DNA from: Natronococcus pandeyae
Lineage (GTDB): Archaea; Halobacteriota; Halobacteria; Halobacteriales; Natrialbaceae
Length of the DNA stretch: 64,000 bases
NCBI RefSeq assembly: GCF_008122205.1
Contig: NZ_PHNJ01000004.1
Span: forward strand, 62,001 to 126,000
Direction of reading: 5' to 3'
Shown: positions 52,683 through 61,828 of the stretch, piece after piece
Layout of the letters: each line of letters opens with the position of its first letter
Numbering within the stretch: the first letter of the stretch is position 1
Program-made: the position numbers and the translations under genes
Notes under the pieces: generated by a model
The model's input: only the letters and a program-made list of their open reading frames with translations
Database searches by the model: none
Told to the model about the DNA's origin: nothing

Positions 52683-54067
52683 GTCTCGACGGAAAAACCG
52701 GCGCGGATCGCGTGTTGCAGCCGCTGACCAGCGCGACGAAAGGGCACTTCGTGCTGCTGGCGCTGCTGGCGCTCGGGACGCTCTGGATGCTGTTCGCCTG
52801 GTTCGTGCAATTGCGCGGCGGGCTCATGCACACGACGTCCCTGGGCGACTGGGGCGTCTCTGGGGGCGTCCCCTGGGGCCTGTACATCGGCGCGTTCGTC
52901 TGGTGGATCGGCATCGCCCACGGCGGGATCGCCATTTCCGCCGCGGTCCGCGTCTTCAAACTCGAGCGGTTCGCACCGATCGCCCGGATCGCCGAGGTCC
53001 TGACGGTGCTCGCGCTCGGCATGGCGGCGACGAGTATCGTGTTCAGCCTCGGCCGACCTGACCGAATCTTCAACACGATCGTCCAGTGGCCGTTTACGGT
53101 CCACCACTCGCCGCTGGCCTGGGACATCGCCGTCATCACGCTCTACCTCGTGTTGACGCTGACGTATCTCACGCTCTCGCTCAGAGACGAGATCTACGAG
53201 ATCAGAGACCGGCTACCGTACTGGCTCGATCCGATCTACGCGGTCATCCTGATCGGGTACAGGCCCGAGGAGAGCGAGAAAGTCGAGCAGCTGCTGTGGT
53301 GGCTCGCCGTCGCCATCCTCGCGCTGGTGCCGTTGCTCTCCGGCGGAGTCGTGCCGTGGCTGTTCGGCCTCATCGCCGCCCAGCCGGGCTGGTTCGGCGC
53401 GGCCGCCGGGCCGTCAATGCTGATCGAATCGCTGACCAGCGCCATGGCGTTCGTCGTCGTGACGATCGCCATTTTCCGGTTCGCCTACGGCTGGGAGGAC
53501 TTCATCCGGGACGCCATCTTCAGGGATCTCTCGAAGGTGCTCGCGCTCCTGACGCTCGCGACCCTCTGGTTCGTCGTCCACGACGTCCTCACGGGCGCGT
53601 ACCTCGCACCCCACCACGTCGGCGACATCACGGCGACGATGGTCAGTCTGCCGTTCTTCTGGATCGCCGTCCTCGGTCTCGGCGCCGCCTTCATCTACCT
53701 CGTCGCCCAGCTTCTGCGTCCGAGCCTGTTCAGCGTGGGGCGACTCACCATCGCATCCGCTGTCATCGCGATTTCGATTCTCAACAAGAAGGTGATGTTC
53801 ATCGTCGAAGGACTGATGCACCCGTCGATACCGCCGCTGACGAACCTCTACCCCGCCGGATTCTACTTCCCTAACTGGGTGGAGTGGTCGCTCGTCCTCG
53901 GTACCATCGTCGTCGTCGGCCTCGGCTTCGTCGTCATCGGCAAGATAATTCCGATGGTCGAACTCGAGGTGGTCGACGACGACGAGACGACGCCCAGGAT
54001 GGGTGATCCACCCCTGACCGACGACTCGAGCGAAGATGCAACCCGACCAGACACGGAGGTCAACTGA
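52679..54067 (+). CDS. NrfD/PsrC-type membrane anchor subunit
   Basis: A 462-residue integral membrane protein with about eight to ten helices, starting with GTG at 52679 (overlapping the Fe-S gene stop). IGAFVWWIGIAHGGIAISAAVRVFKLERF and SLGRPDRIFNTIVQWPF match the NrfD/PsrC family, which exchanges electrons with quinones. The C-terminal tail is polar and acidic. With the Fe-S gene it would form the anchor part of a DMSO-reductase-type complex. The last base of its stop overlaps the start of the next small gene. Confidence 0.88.
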   Translation: MSLDGKTGADRVLQPLTSATKGHFVLLALLALGTLWMLFAWFVQLRGGLMHTTSLGDWGVSGGVPWGLYIGAFVWWIGIAHGGIAISAAVRVFKLERFAPIARIAEVLTVLALGMAATSIVFSLGRPDRIFNTIVQWPFTVHHSPLAWDIAVITLYLVLTLTYLTLSLRDEIYEIRDRLPYWLDPIYAVILIGYRPEESEKVEQLLWWLAVAILALVPLLSGGVVPWLFGLIAAQPGWFGAAAGPSMLIESLTSAMAFVVVTIAIFRFAYGWEDFIRDAIFRDLSKVLALLTLATLWFVVHDVLTGAYLAPHHVGDITATMVSLPFFWIAVLGLGAAFIYLVAQLLRPSLFSVGRLTIASAVIAISILNKKVMFIVEGLMHPSIPPLTNLYPAGFYFPNWVEWSLVLGTIVVVGLGFVVIGKIIPMVELEVVDDDETTPRMGDPPLTDDSSEDATRPDTEVN

Positions 54068-54276
54068 TGCACACCACGACACACATCGGCCTGCTCGTGA
54101 TCTTCGGGGTCGTCCTGCTCCCGGTGTACGTGATGTTCGCCGGCTGGCTCGTCGGACGACCGCGCGAGTACCGGACGGTCGCACTGACCGTCGGCTACAT
54201 GATCGGCTTCACCGTGCTGATCGTCGCCGGACTTGCGGTTACGGGACTGGTAATTTCGTTGATCACGACGGTCTGA
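54067..54276 (+). CDS. Small two-helix membrane protein of the dms-like cluster
   Basis: A 69-residue protein with two membrane helices (about 6-28 and 38-63). It overlaps the NrfD stop and is read with the complex, so it is probably an accessory subunit. No known family was recognised. Beyond it the plus strand has no further complex genes. Confidence 0.68.
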   Translation: MHTTTHIGLLVIFGVVLLPVYVMFAGWLVGRPREYRTVALTVGYMIGFTVLIVAGLAVTGLVISLITTV

Positions 54277-54454
54277 TCGCCGAGTCCGGCACCGTCGATC
54301 GCGCAGATCGACGGTTCGGTGTCCGCTCTCACCTCGAGCGAACGCCTCCCCGCACTTTTCGTTCGTCCGCAGACGACGTTCCGCTCGTGTTGGCCACGAA
54401 GACGCACGAACCGACGGTGACGGCCAGCGGCGACGAAAGACGCCCAAAAAACGT

Positions 54455-54778
54455 TCAAACTGTCCGAACTCGCTCGAGCAGCGCCTCGACCGCCCGCTCC
54501 GCTGCCGCCCCCTCGAACGTGGCGACCGTCCCGCCCTCGCCGTCGGGCACGTGCACGACAGTGACGTCCTCGAACTGGTGGACCGTCCCGGCGTGGGACC
54601 CGAACGGCTCGTCACTCAGTGTTTGACCGGTAACCGACTGGATGACCTCGAGCGTTCCGTCTCGAGGGCCGTCGGCCTGGAGCTGTTCGCTCATCCGTTC
54701 GATCTCCACGCCGTCCGGCCCGTACCTGACCACGGCGCGCGGTTCCGGCTGGGTGTCGCTGGTCGATTGCTCGGCCAT
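54455..54778 (-). CDS. Haloarchaeal conserved protein of unknown function
   Basis: A 107-residue acidic protein, MAEQSTSDTQPEPRAVVRY onwards. The pattern (VEIERMSEQLQADG, FEDVTVVHVPDGEGGTVATFE) appears to be a small alpha/beta domain found in haloarchaea; no function is known to me. It is convergent with the NrfD group and about 180 bases from the HTH_10 gene. Confidence 0.6.
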   Translation of the reverse strand: MAEQSTSDTQPEPRAVVRYGPDGVEIERMSEQLQADGPRDGTLEVIQSVTGQTLSDEPFGSHAGTVHQFEDVTVVHVPDGEGGTVATFEGAAAERAVEALLERVRTV

Positions 54779-54959
54779 ACGGATCGATGAGTCACCAGCA
54801 CCGTGGCAGTTTCGCCGGTTCCCGGGTTCCGGTGCTGACCGATACGCCCATCTCCTGCCGACATTGCGCCCTCGCGATGCTCGCGACAGTTTTGCTTTCG
54901 CAAGAATTCGTGGTGACCGACCGCCGATTCCCGCCCTCGATTCCGACCACGACCGGCCG

Positions 54960-55337
54960 CTACTCGCTGGCTTCCGGTACCGTCGACCGGGTCGCCGTTA
55001 CGGCGGCCCGAACCAGCGTCGATTCGGCCGCGCGGAGCCGCTGGGAGACCGCCGACTTCGAGATCGACAGGTCGTCCGCGAGTTCGCTCAGTCCCACCGC
55101 GCGTGGGCTGTCGTAGTAGCCGCGGTCGAACGCCAGCTCGAGCGCCTCCCACTGCTTCGGCGTCACGTCGCTCAGGTCGACCCCGATAGCGCCGCGTCGC
55201 GGGTCTTTCACCTCGAGCGTTTCCGGCCGGACCGTCGCACCGACGTCGTCGATACAGGAGAGGACCTCGCGGGTCGAATCGATGTCCGAGACGACCATCG
55301 AGACCCTGAGCTGGTCCGCCGATGACGTGTCACTCAT
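54960..55337 (-). CDS. Short HTH_10 regulator next to the dms-like cluster
   Basis: A 125-residue protein, MSDTSSADQLRVSMVV onwards, with a short ACT-like domain (STREVLSCIDDVGATVRPETLE) and an HTH_10 domain (VTPKQWEALELAFDRGYYD, DDLSISKSAVSQRLRAAE). It lacks the cysteine-rich N-terminus of the regulators at 47066 and 47790, so it looks like a shortened form. It probably regulates the respiratory cluster. The ATG at 55335-55337 was chosen. Confidence 0.82.
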   Translation of the reverse strand: MSDTSSADQLRVSMVVSDIDSTREVLSCIDDVGATVRPETLEVKDPRRGAIGVDLSDVTPKQWEALELAFDRGYYDSPRAVGLSELADDLSISKSAVSQRLRAAESTLVRAAVTATRSTVPEASE

Positions 55338-55596
55338 TCGTCCCACCCCGTCCAGAGACCGTTTGTAACGTGTATTCGCTTCCGCGGTCCGGCGGCCACG
55401 TGTCCGGTTGACCCGTCCGCTCCGATCTTGGCGGTCCGCCTCGAGCGCGTCGCTCGGCTCGAGACGGGTTGACCCGTCTCGGGCCTCCTCGCGACGGCCC
55501 CCTGTCGGCGATAATCACACTCGTTCCCATAGGTGGTCGTTGGTTCGCTACGGTCCTCGGCTTCCCGCTAAATAATACAGCCGTTTATATTGCGCT

Positions 55597-55722
55597 CGAG
55601 GGACGTTCGACGCCGACCGCGTCGCTTCGACGGATGGGGCACTCGCGGACACCGACTACGAAGCACACGAGACCGACCAGCGATCGGTCGAACAAACGAT
55701 CAGCGTCAGCGTCGAACCGCTC
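55597..55722 (+). pseudogene. Fragment of a DUF6517-like lipoprotein gene
   Basis: The frame from about 55608 reads FDADRVASTDGALADTDYE and on through HETDQRSVEQTISV, almost the same as residues of the gene at 41130-41786 (FDADRVAPTDAALADTDYE). Five changes occur in the first 36 residues. There is no start codon or signal peptide, and similarity ends after about 126 bases, so this is a dead fragment of a paralogue. Confidence 0.75.
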
Positions 55723-55869
55723 TTTTGCGGACGTGTTTTGGCGCGAGCGTTACCAGTACCAATACTGAATAAAGAAACCGTCTTGCCAATTACTGTTACC
55801 TACGTGCGCTTCCCTGACGTTATCAGTTCGGTGTCTTCCGGGGGCGCAATAGCAGTCGCTCGTGGGTAG

Positions 55870-55950
55870 TAGAAGTGACGGGGTAGGTCAACAACGGGAA
55901 GCACGCGTGGAAACCACGCATGCCGAAAGGTGGCTGCTGACCGTGCCGTC
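55870..55950 (+). mobile_element. Possible right-end remnant of an IS200/IS605 (TnpB) element
   Basis: TAGTAGAAGTGACGGGGTAG is followed by a strong hairpin at 55901-55923 (GCACGCGTGG-AAA-CCACGCATGC, one mismatch) and by GCCGAAAGGTGGCTGCTGAC. This resembles, from memory, the end of haloarchaeal IS1341-type elements, where a structured RNA overlaps the tnpB 3' end. No tnpB frame is left upstream. The rest of 55338-56154 shows only the paralogue fragment and non-coding AT-richer sequence. Confidence 0.4.
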
Positions 55951-56154
55951 TACTTGGTCTTCTCTCCTGTCGCTACAAAACACCTCCGGTACTCTGGTCT
56001 GTCAGGTATCGGGATAGTTGCGAAAATCGTTCTGCGAACGACGCGGTCCGTGCTGAACGACGTGCGGTTCTCCTCCCCGCGATGCGAGAGGCGGTCCTAG
56101 CCAACAGCAATGGCCTCGAGAAGACAAAAAACCGCACCGAAACTGCGTCCGTCG

Positions 56155-57021
56155 TCAGTAGAACTCGCGGACGAGGTCCATGGCGTCCTCGGGCGCGCCG
56201 TCCGGGATCTCGGACATGTCCTCGGTGACGCCGTGCTGTTCGTGGTACGGCACGGAGTTCTCGTTCTGGTACATCACGCCCTGGTACTCCTTCTCGCTGT
56301 CGAGGATGACCTTCTTGGCCGCCTCGTAGTCGTTCGCGTCGTGGTCTTCCTCCTCCTGGAGGTCGACCAGCGAGTCGCGGAAGTAGTCGTAGGTGTCGAC
56401 GTCGTTGAACGTGACGCAGGGACTGAAGACGTTGACGAAGCCGAAGCCGTCGTGTTCGATCGCTTCCTGGACGATCTCCTGGTGGCGCAGCGCGTCCGAC
56501 GCGAACGACTGTGCGATGAAGGTGGCGCCGGAGGCGAGTGCGAGCGCGAGCGGGTTGACCGGCGGCTGCTTCGGTCCTTCGGGGGTCGTCGAGGTCTCGA
56601 AGTCCGAGCGCGAGGTCGGCGACGCCTGTCCCTTCGTCAGCCCGTAGATCCGGTTGTCCATGACGATGTAGGACATGTCGACGTTCCGGCGGACGGCGTG
56701 GACGAAGTGACCGGCACCGATCGAGTAGCCGTCGCCGTCACCGCCGGCGACCATGACCTCGATGTCGGGGCGGGCCATCTTGACGCCGGTCCCGACCGGG
56801 AGCGCACGGCCGTGGACGCCGTGGAGGGCGTAGCTGTGCATATAGGTCCCGATCTTGCCGGAACAGCCGATCCCGGCCACCACGAAGGTGTTGTCGGGGT
56901 CGTTGCCGGTCTCGGCGAGGGCTTTCATCATACCGTTCATCGTCCCGAAGTCGCCGCAACCGGGACACCACGTGGGCTGCTTGTCGGATTTGAAGTCAGT
57001 GAATCGTACGTCGGAGCTCAT
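56155..57021 (-). CDS. korB: 2-oxoacid:ferredoxin oxidoreductase beta subunit
   Basis: A 288-residue ThDP-binding subunit of a 2-oxoacid:ferredoxin oxidoreductase. The cluster cysteines are in TWCPGCGDFG (C19, C22), GIGCSGKIG and SPCVTFN, and the ThDP motif is GGDGDGYSIGAGHF. With KorA it converts 2-oxoglutarate (or a related acid) to the acyl-CoA with reduction of ferredoxin in the cytoplasm. Its ATG (57019-57021) shares one base with the stop of korA (TAATG), so it is translationally coupled to korA. Confidence 0.93.
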   Translation of the reverse strand: MSSDVRFTDFKSDKQPTWCPGCGDFGTMNGMMKALAETGNDPDNTFVVAGIGCSGKIGTYMHSYALHGVHGRALPVGTGVKMARPDIEVMVAGGDGDGYSIGAGHFVHAVRRNVDMSYIVMDNRIYGLTKGQASPTSRSDFETSTTPEGPKQPPVNPLALALASGATFIAQSFASDALRHQEIVQEAIEHDGFGFVNVFSPCVTFNDVDTYDYFRDSLVDLQEEEDHDANDYEAAKKVILDSEKEYQGVMYQNENSVPYHEQHGVTEDMSEIPDGAPEDAMDLVREFY

Positions 57022-58775
57022 TATGCTGGCACCTCCTCCGCGAGTTTGGTCGTAATCTCTTCGGCGAGTTCGTCCGCCTTGAAGCGGACGCCGGTGTACT
57101 TGTTGATGCGCTTCACGCGGGTAAGTACGTCGTGTTCGATGAGGTCTGCGAACTGTCCAGTCGCGTTACACTCGGCGACGATCACGTCGTCGGCGGCCTC
57201 GACCTCCTCGCTCAGGTCCGGTCGCGGGAAGATGTACGGTACCGAGATGACGCGGACGTCGACGCCTTCGTCCTCGAGGTAGTCGAGTGCTTCGACGAGC
57301 GCACCCTCGTTCGATCCCCACGAGATGACGAGGTTCTCCGCGTCGGAGTTTCCGAACTCGCGGTAGTCCCAGTCTTCCTCTTCTTTGGCCGTCTCGACCT
57401 TGCGGTTTCGCTTGTCGACTTGCTGGACGCGCTCGTCCTGTTCCTCGGTTCGGCGACCGAGCTCGTCGTGTTCGAGACCCGTACTCATGTGGGCGCCGTC
57501 GGTCGTCCCGGGGACCGCACGCGGACTGACGCCGTCCTCGGTGACGGCGTGGGCGCGGAACCGACCCTGGGCGTCGAGCCACTCGTCGATCTCGTCCTCG
57601 TCGACGAGTTTGCCGCGATCGATCTCGACCTCGTCCATGTCGAACGCCTCCGGCGGGAACGTCTGTTCGGTCACCGCGAGCGAGAGGTCGGCGACGACGT
57701 AGACCGGCGTCTGATACTGCTCGGCGAAGTTGAACGCCTCGACGGTCTTCCAGAAACACTCCGAGATGGTCGTCGGGGCGACGACGAACCGCGGAATCTC
57801 GCCGTGGCCGCCGTACAGCGTCATATTGAGGTCGCCCTGCTCCTGTTTCGTCGGCATCCCGGTCGAGGGGCCCGAGCGCATGACGTCGACGATGACCAGC
57901 GGCGTCTCGCTGGTCGCGACCAGTCCGAAGGTCTCGGCCATGAGGTCGATGCCGGGACCTGATGTCGCCGTCATCGAGCGCGCACCGCCGCGAGCGGCGC
58001 CGAGCGCCATGTTGATCGCCGACAGTTCGTCCTCGGCCTGAACGACGTGGCCGCCGAACTCCTCGAGTCGGCCCGTGAGATAGGTCATCACGTCCGTCGC
58101 CGGCGTGATCGGATAGCCTGCGTAGAACCGACAGCCGGCGGCGATCGCGCCCATCCCGATCGCCTCGTCACCGTTGAGCAGGACGTAATCGCTGTCGGTC
58201 GTCTCGAGATCGTAGCCGAGATGATCGACGTCGTAGTTCTCCTGGACGTACTCCTGTCCGAGTCGGGCGGCTTCCTTGTTGTTGTCGACGATCTTCGTCC
58301 CTTTGCCACCGAAGCGTTTCTCGAGTGCCTCGTCCAGGTACTCGACGTCGAAGTCGACGATCTCACACGCCGCGCCGAGCGCGACGGTGTTGCGCATGAT
58401 CGAACCGCCGGCGTCCTCGGCGATCGACTTCAGCGGAACGTCGACGCCCTTGACGTGCTCGGGAATCTCAGCGTCCCAGGAGCGTTCGCCGTCGTAGATG
58501 ACGGCGCTCCCCTCGTGGAGTTCGTCCAGGTTCTCGTCGATCGTTCGCTGAGTCAGTGCAACGAGGATGTCGAGTCGGTCGACGACGCTTTGGACCTCGT
58601 CGACTGATGTACGGATCTTGTAGGCGGTGTAGCCGCCACGGATCCGCGACGCGAAGTCTTTCGAGGTGAATACGTGTCGTCCGGCACGCGACAGTGCCTG
58701 AGCGAAGATCTTACCGGTGGAGTCGATGCCGTCGCCAGCTTCGCCTCCGATCGCCCAGTTGAGGTCCTCAGCCAT
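57021..58775 (-). CDS. korA: 2-oxoacid:ferredoxin oxidoreductase alpha subunit (gamma-alpha fusion)
   Basis: A 584-residue protein beginning with the gamma domain (MAEDLNWAIGGEAGDGIDSTGKIFAQAL), followed by the alpha domain with AIGMGAIAAGCRFYAGYPITPATDVM and TSGPGIDLMAETFG. This domain order is the one used by haloarchaeal KorA/PorA. It pairs with KorB. The ATG at 58773-58775 was chosen over the frame start at 58826 because it gives the standard N-terminus. Substrate choice (2-oxoglutarate or pyruvate) is not decided by sequence alone. Confidence 0.93.
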   Translation of the reverse strand: MAEDLNWAIGGEAGDGIDSTGKIFAQALSRAGRHVFTSKDFASRIRGGYTAYKIRTSVDEVQSVVDRLDILVALTQRTIDENLDELHEGSAVIYDGERSWDAEIPEHVKGVDVPLKSIAEDAGGSIMRNTVALGAACEIVDFDVEYLDEALEKRFGGKGTKIVDNNKEAARLGQEYVQENYDVDHLGYDLETTDSDYVLLNGDEAIGMGAIAAGCRFYAGYPITPATDVMTYLTGRLEEFGGHVVQAEDELSAINMALGAARGGARSMTATSGPGIDLMAETFGLVATSETPLVIVDVMRSGPSTGMPTKQEQGDLNMTLYGGHGEIPRFVVAPTTISECFWKTVEAFNFAEQYQTPVYVVADLSLAVTEQTFPPEAFDMDEVEIDRGKLVDEDEIDEWLDAQGRFRAHAVTEDGVSPRAVPGTTDGAHMSTGLEHDELGRRTEEQDERVQQVDKRNRKVETAKEEEDWDYREFGNSDAENLVISWGSNEGALVEALDYLEDEGVDVRVISVPYIFPRPDLSEEVEAADDVIVAECNATGQFADLIEHDVLTRVKRINKYTGVRFKADELAEEITTKLAEEVPA

Positions 58776-58933
58776 GTTATGAAGCACCTTGCCCCCAGTA
58801 AATGAAAAGGCTTCTGAAACCCCCACCGAACTACTGACTCGTTCCCGAGTATATCGTTACTCGAGCCGGCCGTCACGGCTCCTCGCCGGTGCGAACGGAA
58901 CTGCTTTTCACTCCGCCACTGGACTGTTTCGAC

Positions 58934-59602
58934 ATGGTCGATATAGAGGGGACGCCAGTCGCCGTCGAATCGGTACGCGAGGTCGGACCGGACACCGTCG
59001 CACTCGAACTCGAGACGCCGGACGAGTTCGACGCGCTTCCGGGACAGTTCGTCCTGCTTCGGGCCGTGCCGGGAGACGATACGGATGCCGACGAGGACGA
59101 CGTCGTCGCGCGTCACTACACGCTCTCGTCGCCGTCGGTCGGGGACACCTTCGAGATCACGGTCGGCATCGACCCTGAGGGGGATCTCTCGCCGTGGCTC
59201 GCGGACCTCGAGGGCGGCGAGACCGTCCACGTCGACGGGCCGTTCGGCGAGATCACGTACGAGCGGGACCGGGACATCGTCGCCGTCGCGGGCGGACCGG
59301 GCGTCGGCCCCGCAGTTTCGATCGCCGAAGCAGCCCACGAGGCAGGTCACGAGGCGGTCGTCGTTTACCAGGACGACGAGCCGGCTCACGTCGACCGACT
59401 CGAGAATCTCGAGGACGAGGGGGTCACGGTCGTCTTCGTCGACGAGGACGACGGGGAGGAACTGGCCGACGCGATCGAGGCCCACCTCGAGGAGGGCCAG
59501 GTCTACGCCTTCGGCTTCCACGACTTCGTCACGTTCGTCGCAGAGACGATCGACGACGCGGGCGGCGATTCCGACGAGGCGCTGATCGAGAACTTCGGGT
59601 AG
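58934..59602 (+). CDS. FAD-dependent oxidoreductase (ferredoxin reductase-like)
   Basis: A 222-residue protein with an N-terminal FAD-binding barrel (LPGQFVLLRAVPGD, RHYTLSSPSVGDTFEITVG) and a nucleotide-binding part (IVAVAGGPGVGPAVSIAEAA). The RxYTLSS motif is the FAD-binding signature of the ferredoxin-NADP reductase superfamily. It probably moves electrons between a pyridine nucleotide and a one-electron carrier and may serve the ferredoxin used by KorAB next door, from which it is divergent. The ATG at 58934 was chosen over an ATG 15 codons upstream. Confidence 0.85.
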   Translation: MVDIEGTPVAVESVREVGPDTVALELETPDEFDALPGQFVLLRAVPGDDTDADEDDVVARHYTLSSPSVGDTFEITVGIDPEGDLSPWLADLEGGETVHVDGPFGEITYERDRDIVAVAGGPGVGPAVSIAEAAHEAGHEAVVVYQDDEPAHVDRLENLEDEGVTVVFVDEDDGEELADAIEAHLEEGQVYAFGFHDFVTFVAETIDDAGGDSDEALIENFG

Positions 59603-59660
59603 CGAGGCCGCAAAGGGGTCTGTCGACTATTTGCCCCTGGCCGTCGTGGACCCCTCTACT

Positions 59661-60461
59661 ATGCCGTACAGCCAGTCCAACGGGGCGGATCTCTACTACG
59701 AAGATGCGGGTGACGGAACCACGATCGTCTTTTTGCACGGCGTCATGGCGAGTCACAGGTTCTTCGAGCCCCAACTGACCGCGCTCTCGAGCGAGTATCG
59801 AACGATCGGGATCGACTTCCGGGGACACGGGCGGTCGGAGAAGACGGAACTGGGGCACACGGTCGCACAGTACGCCCGCGACGTTCGCGCTTTCCTCGAC
59901 CGACACGGCCTCGAGGACGTCGTTCTGGTCGGATGGTCGATGGGCGCGCTCGTCTCCTGGGACTACGTCGACCAGTTCGGCACCGAGGACGTTCGAGGAC
60001 TGGTGGACGTCGACATGGAGGCCACGCGGTTTCGGTGGGACGACTACGAACACGGACTCACCGACCTGGACGGGCTCAAAACGACGCTCGGGCTGGCCCA
60101 GCGGGACCGTACGAGCCTCGTCGAACGCCTCGGGGAACAGCTGTACAAGGAACCGCCCGCGGCCGAAACGAGAACCATGCAGTTCGACGAACTCTCGCGC
60201 ACGCCGGCGCCGATCAAGAGCGCGATTCTCTTCGATGCGCTCACACGTGATTACCGAGGCGTGCTCCCCGAAATCGACGTCCCGCTGCTGGCGTGCGCTG
60301 GCGCGGACGAAAAGCGGGGGACCGTGGCGTCGGTCAGACACGTCGCAGAGACCGTTCCGGAGGGGAGCTTCGAACTTTTCGAGGACAGCGGACACTGCCC
60401 GCCGCTCGAGGAACCCGACCGTTTCAACCGGGTGCTGAGCCGGTTCGTCGACTCGCTGTGA
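59661..60461 (+). CDS. Alpha/beta hydrolase
   Basis: A 266-residue enzyme with the nucleophile elbow GWSMGA (S93), an oxyanion segment FLHGVMASHRFF, FRGHGRSEKTE before it, and a late His in DSGHCPPLEEP. These make a complete Ser-Asp-His hydrolase of the esterase/haloperoxidase type. No signal peptide. Substrate unknown. The ATG at 59661 is preferred to one ten codons upstream. Confidence 0.88.
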   Translation: MPYSQSNGADLYYEDAGDGTTIVFLHGVMASHRFFEPQLTALSSEYRTIGIDFRGHGRSEKTELGHTVAQYARDVRAFLDRHGLEDVVLVGWSMGALVSWDYVDQFGTEDVRGLVDVDMEATRFRWDDYEHGLTDLDGLKTTLGLAQRDRTSLVERLGEQLYKEPPAAETRTMQFDELSRTPAPIKSAILFDALTRDYRGVLPEIDVPLLACAGADEKRGTVASVRHVAETVPEGSFELFEDSGHCPPLEEPDRFNRVLSRFVDSL

Positions 60462-60584
60462 CGAACGCGTCCTCGCTCGGACGCTCCGTCGGTGCGCCCA
60501 CGGGGACTCGTCGGGAGTGTGCTGGACAATCATTCACAGATAACTGAACGAAGAGTTATTCGGCCAGAGTCCCTGAAACGAACA

Positions 60585-61739
60585 ATGAGCGCGCTGGTAC
60601 CCACGCCCTTGCAACTCGAGGAGGTATTCGCTGAACCGACACTGCTCGTCGGCCTGCTCGTGGTCGCGGTCGCCGCCATCACGGTCTGGCAGATGGTCGA
60701 GATCGTCGACGCCTACAACAGGGGTGCACTGACCGTCTTCGGGGAGTATCGCAAACTGCTCCAGCCGGGGCTGAACATCGTACCGCCGTTCGTCTCCCGG
60801 GTCTACACGTTCGACATGCGAACCCAGACGATCGACGTGCCGACCCAGGAAGCGATCACGCGGGACAACTCGCCCGTGACGGCCGACGCCGTCGTTTACA
60901 TCCGCGTAATGGATGCCAAACGGGCGTTCCTCGAGGTCGACAACTACAAGAAGGCGGTCTCGAACCTCTCCCAGACGACGCTGCGCGCCGTGCTGGGTGA
61001 CATGGAACTCGACGACACGCTCAGCCGGCGCGAGATGATCAACGAGCGGATTCGCCAGGAACTCGACGAGCCCACCGACGAGTGGGGGATCCGCGTCGAG
61101 AGCGTCGAGGTCCGCGAGGTCACGCCCTCGCGAGACGTCAAGGGAGCGATGGAGCAACAGACTTCCGCCGAACGGAAGCGCCGCGCGATGATCCTCGAGG
61201 CACAGGGTGAACGCCGCAGCGCCGTCGAGAAAGCGGAGGGTGACAAGCAGTCGAACATCATCCGCGCCCAGGGTGAGAAGCAGAGCCAGATCCTGGAAGC
61301 GCAGGGTGACTCGATCTCGACCGTCCTCCGCGCTCGCTCCGCCGAGTCGATGGGCGAACGGGCAGTGATCGACAAGGGGATGGACGCGCTGACCGAGATC
61401 GGTCAGAGCGAATCGACGACGTTCGTCATGCCCCAGGAACTCACCTCGATGGTCGGCCGCTACGGGAAACACCTCTCCGGCAGCGACGTCAGACAGGACG
61501 GCGCGGACCTCGAGAGCCTCGATTTCGACGAGGAGACCCGCGAACTGATCGGTCTCGACGACATCAGCGAGATCCTCGGCGAGATCGACGAGGATCTCGA
61601 GATGGACGTCGAGGCGATGGAACAGGAGGCCCAGGCGATCCAGGAGGGAGAGGACATGGGCCAGAATCCGGACAGCGTCAGCGATCCCGACGAGGTCGAC
61701 GCGATGCCGGGTGAGGAGTCGGAGTCGTCGGACCGCTAG
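60585..61739 (+). CDS. SPFH/stomatin-prohibitin-like membrane protein
   Basis: A 384-residue protein. One N-terminal helix (about 20-40, TLLVGLLVVAVAAITVWQMV) anchors it; then the SPFH domain (NRGALTVFGEYRKLLQPGLNIVPPFVSRVYTFDMRTQTIDVPTQEAITRDN), then a long coiled-coil with EAQGERRSAVEKAEGDKQ and similar QAEGE-type repeats, and an acidic C-terminal tail. Such proteins form ring-like membrane scaffolds and often work with a partner NfeD protease-like protein, which is not seen here. The ATG at 60585 was chosen because it starts immediately before the helix. Confidence 0.9.
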   Translation: MSALVPTPLQLEEVFAEPTLLVGLLVVAVAAITVWQMVEIVDAYNRGALTVFGEYRKLLQPGLNIVPPFVSRVYTFDMRTQTIDVPTQEAITRDNSPVTADAVVYIRVMDAKRAFLEVDNYKKAVSNLSQTTLRAVLGDMELDDTLSRREMINERIRQELDEPTDEWGIRVESVEVREVTPSRDVKGAMEQQTSAERKRRAMILEAQGERRSAVEKAEGDKQSNIIRAQGEKQSQILEAQGDSISTVLRARSAESMGERAVIDKGMDALTEIGQSESTTFVMPQELTSMVGRYGKHLSGSDVRQDGADLESLDFDEETRELIGLDDISEILGEIDEDLEMDVEAMEQEAQAIQEGEDMGQNPDSVSDPDEVDAMPGEESESSDR

Positions 61740-61828
61740 AAGACCGCTCGAGGAACTCCGGCGTAGCCAGGCGGATCTCGAGACCGGAAATCAGAACCGT
61801 TTTTCAGTATACCAGCGGATGTGAGTGC

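Noticed and set aside
55338-56109. A complete transposase gene in the large gap before korB
   Set aside because: No continuous frame with transposase motifs was found; only remnant-like structures are visible.
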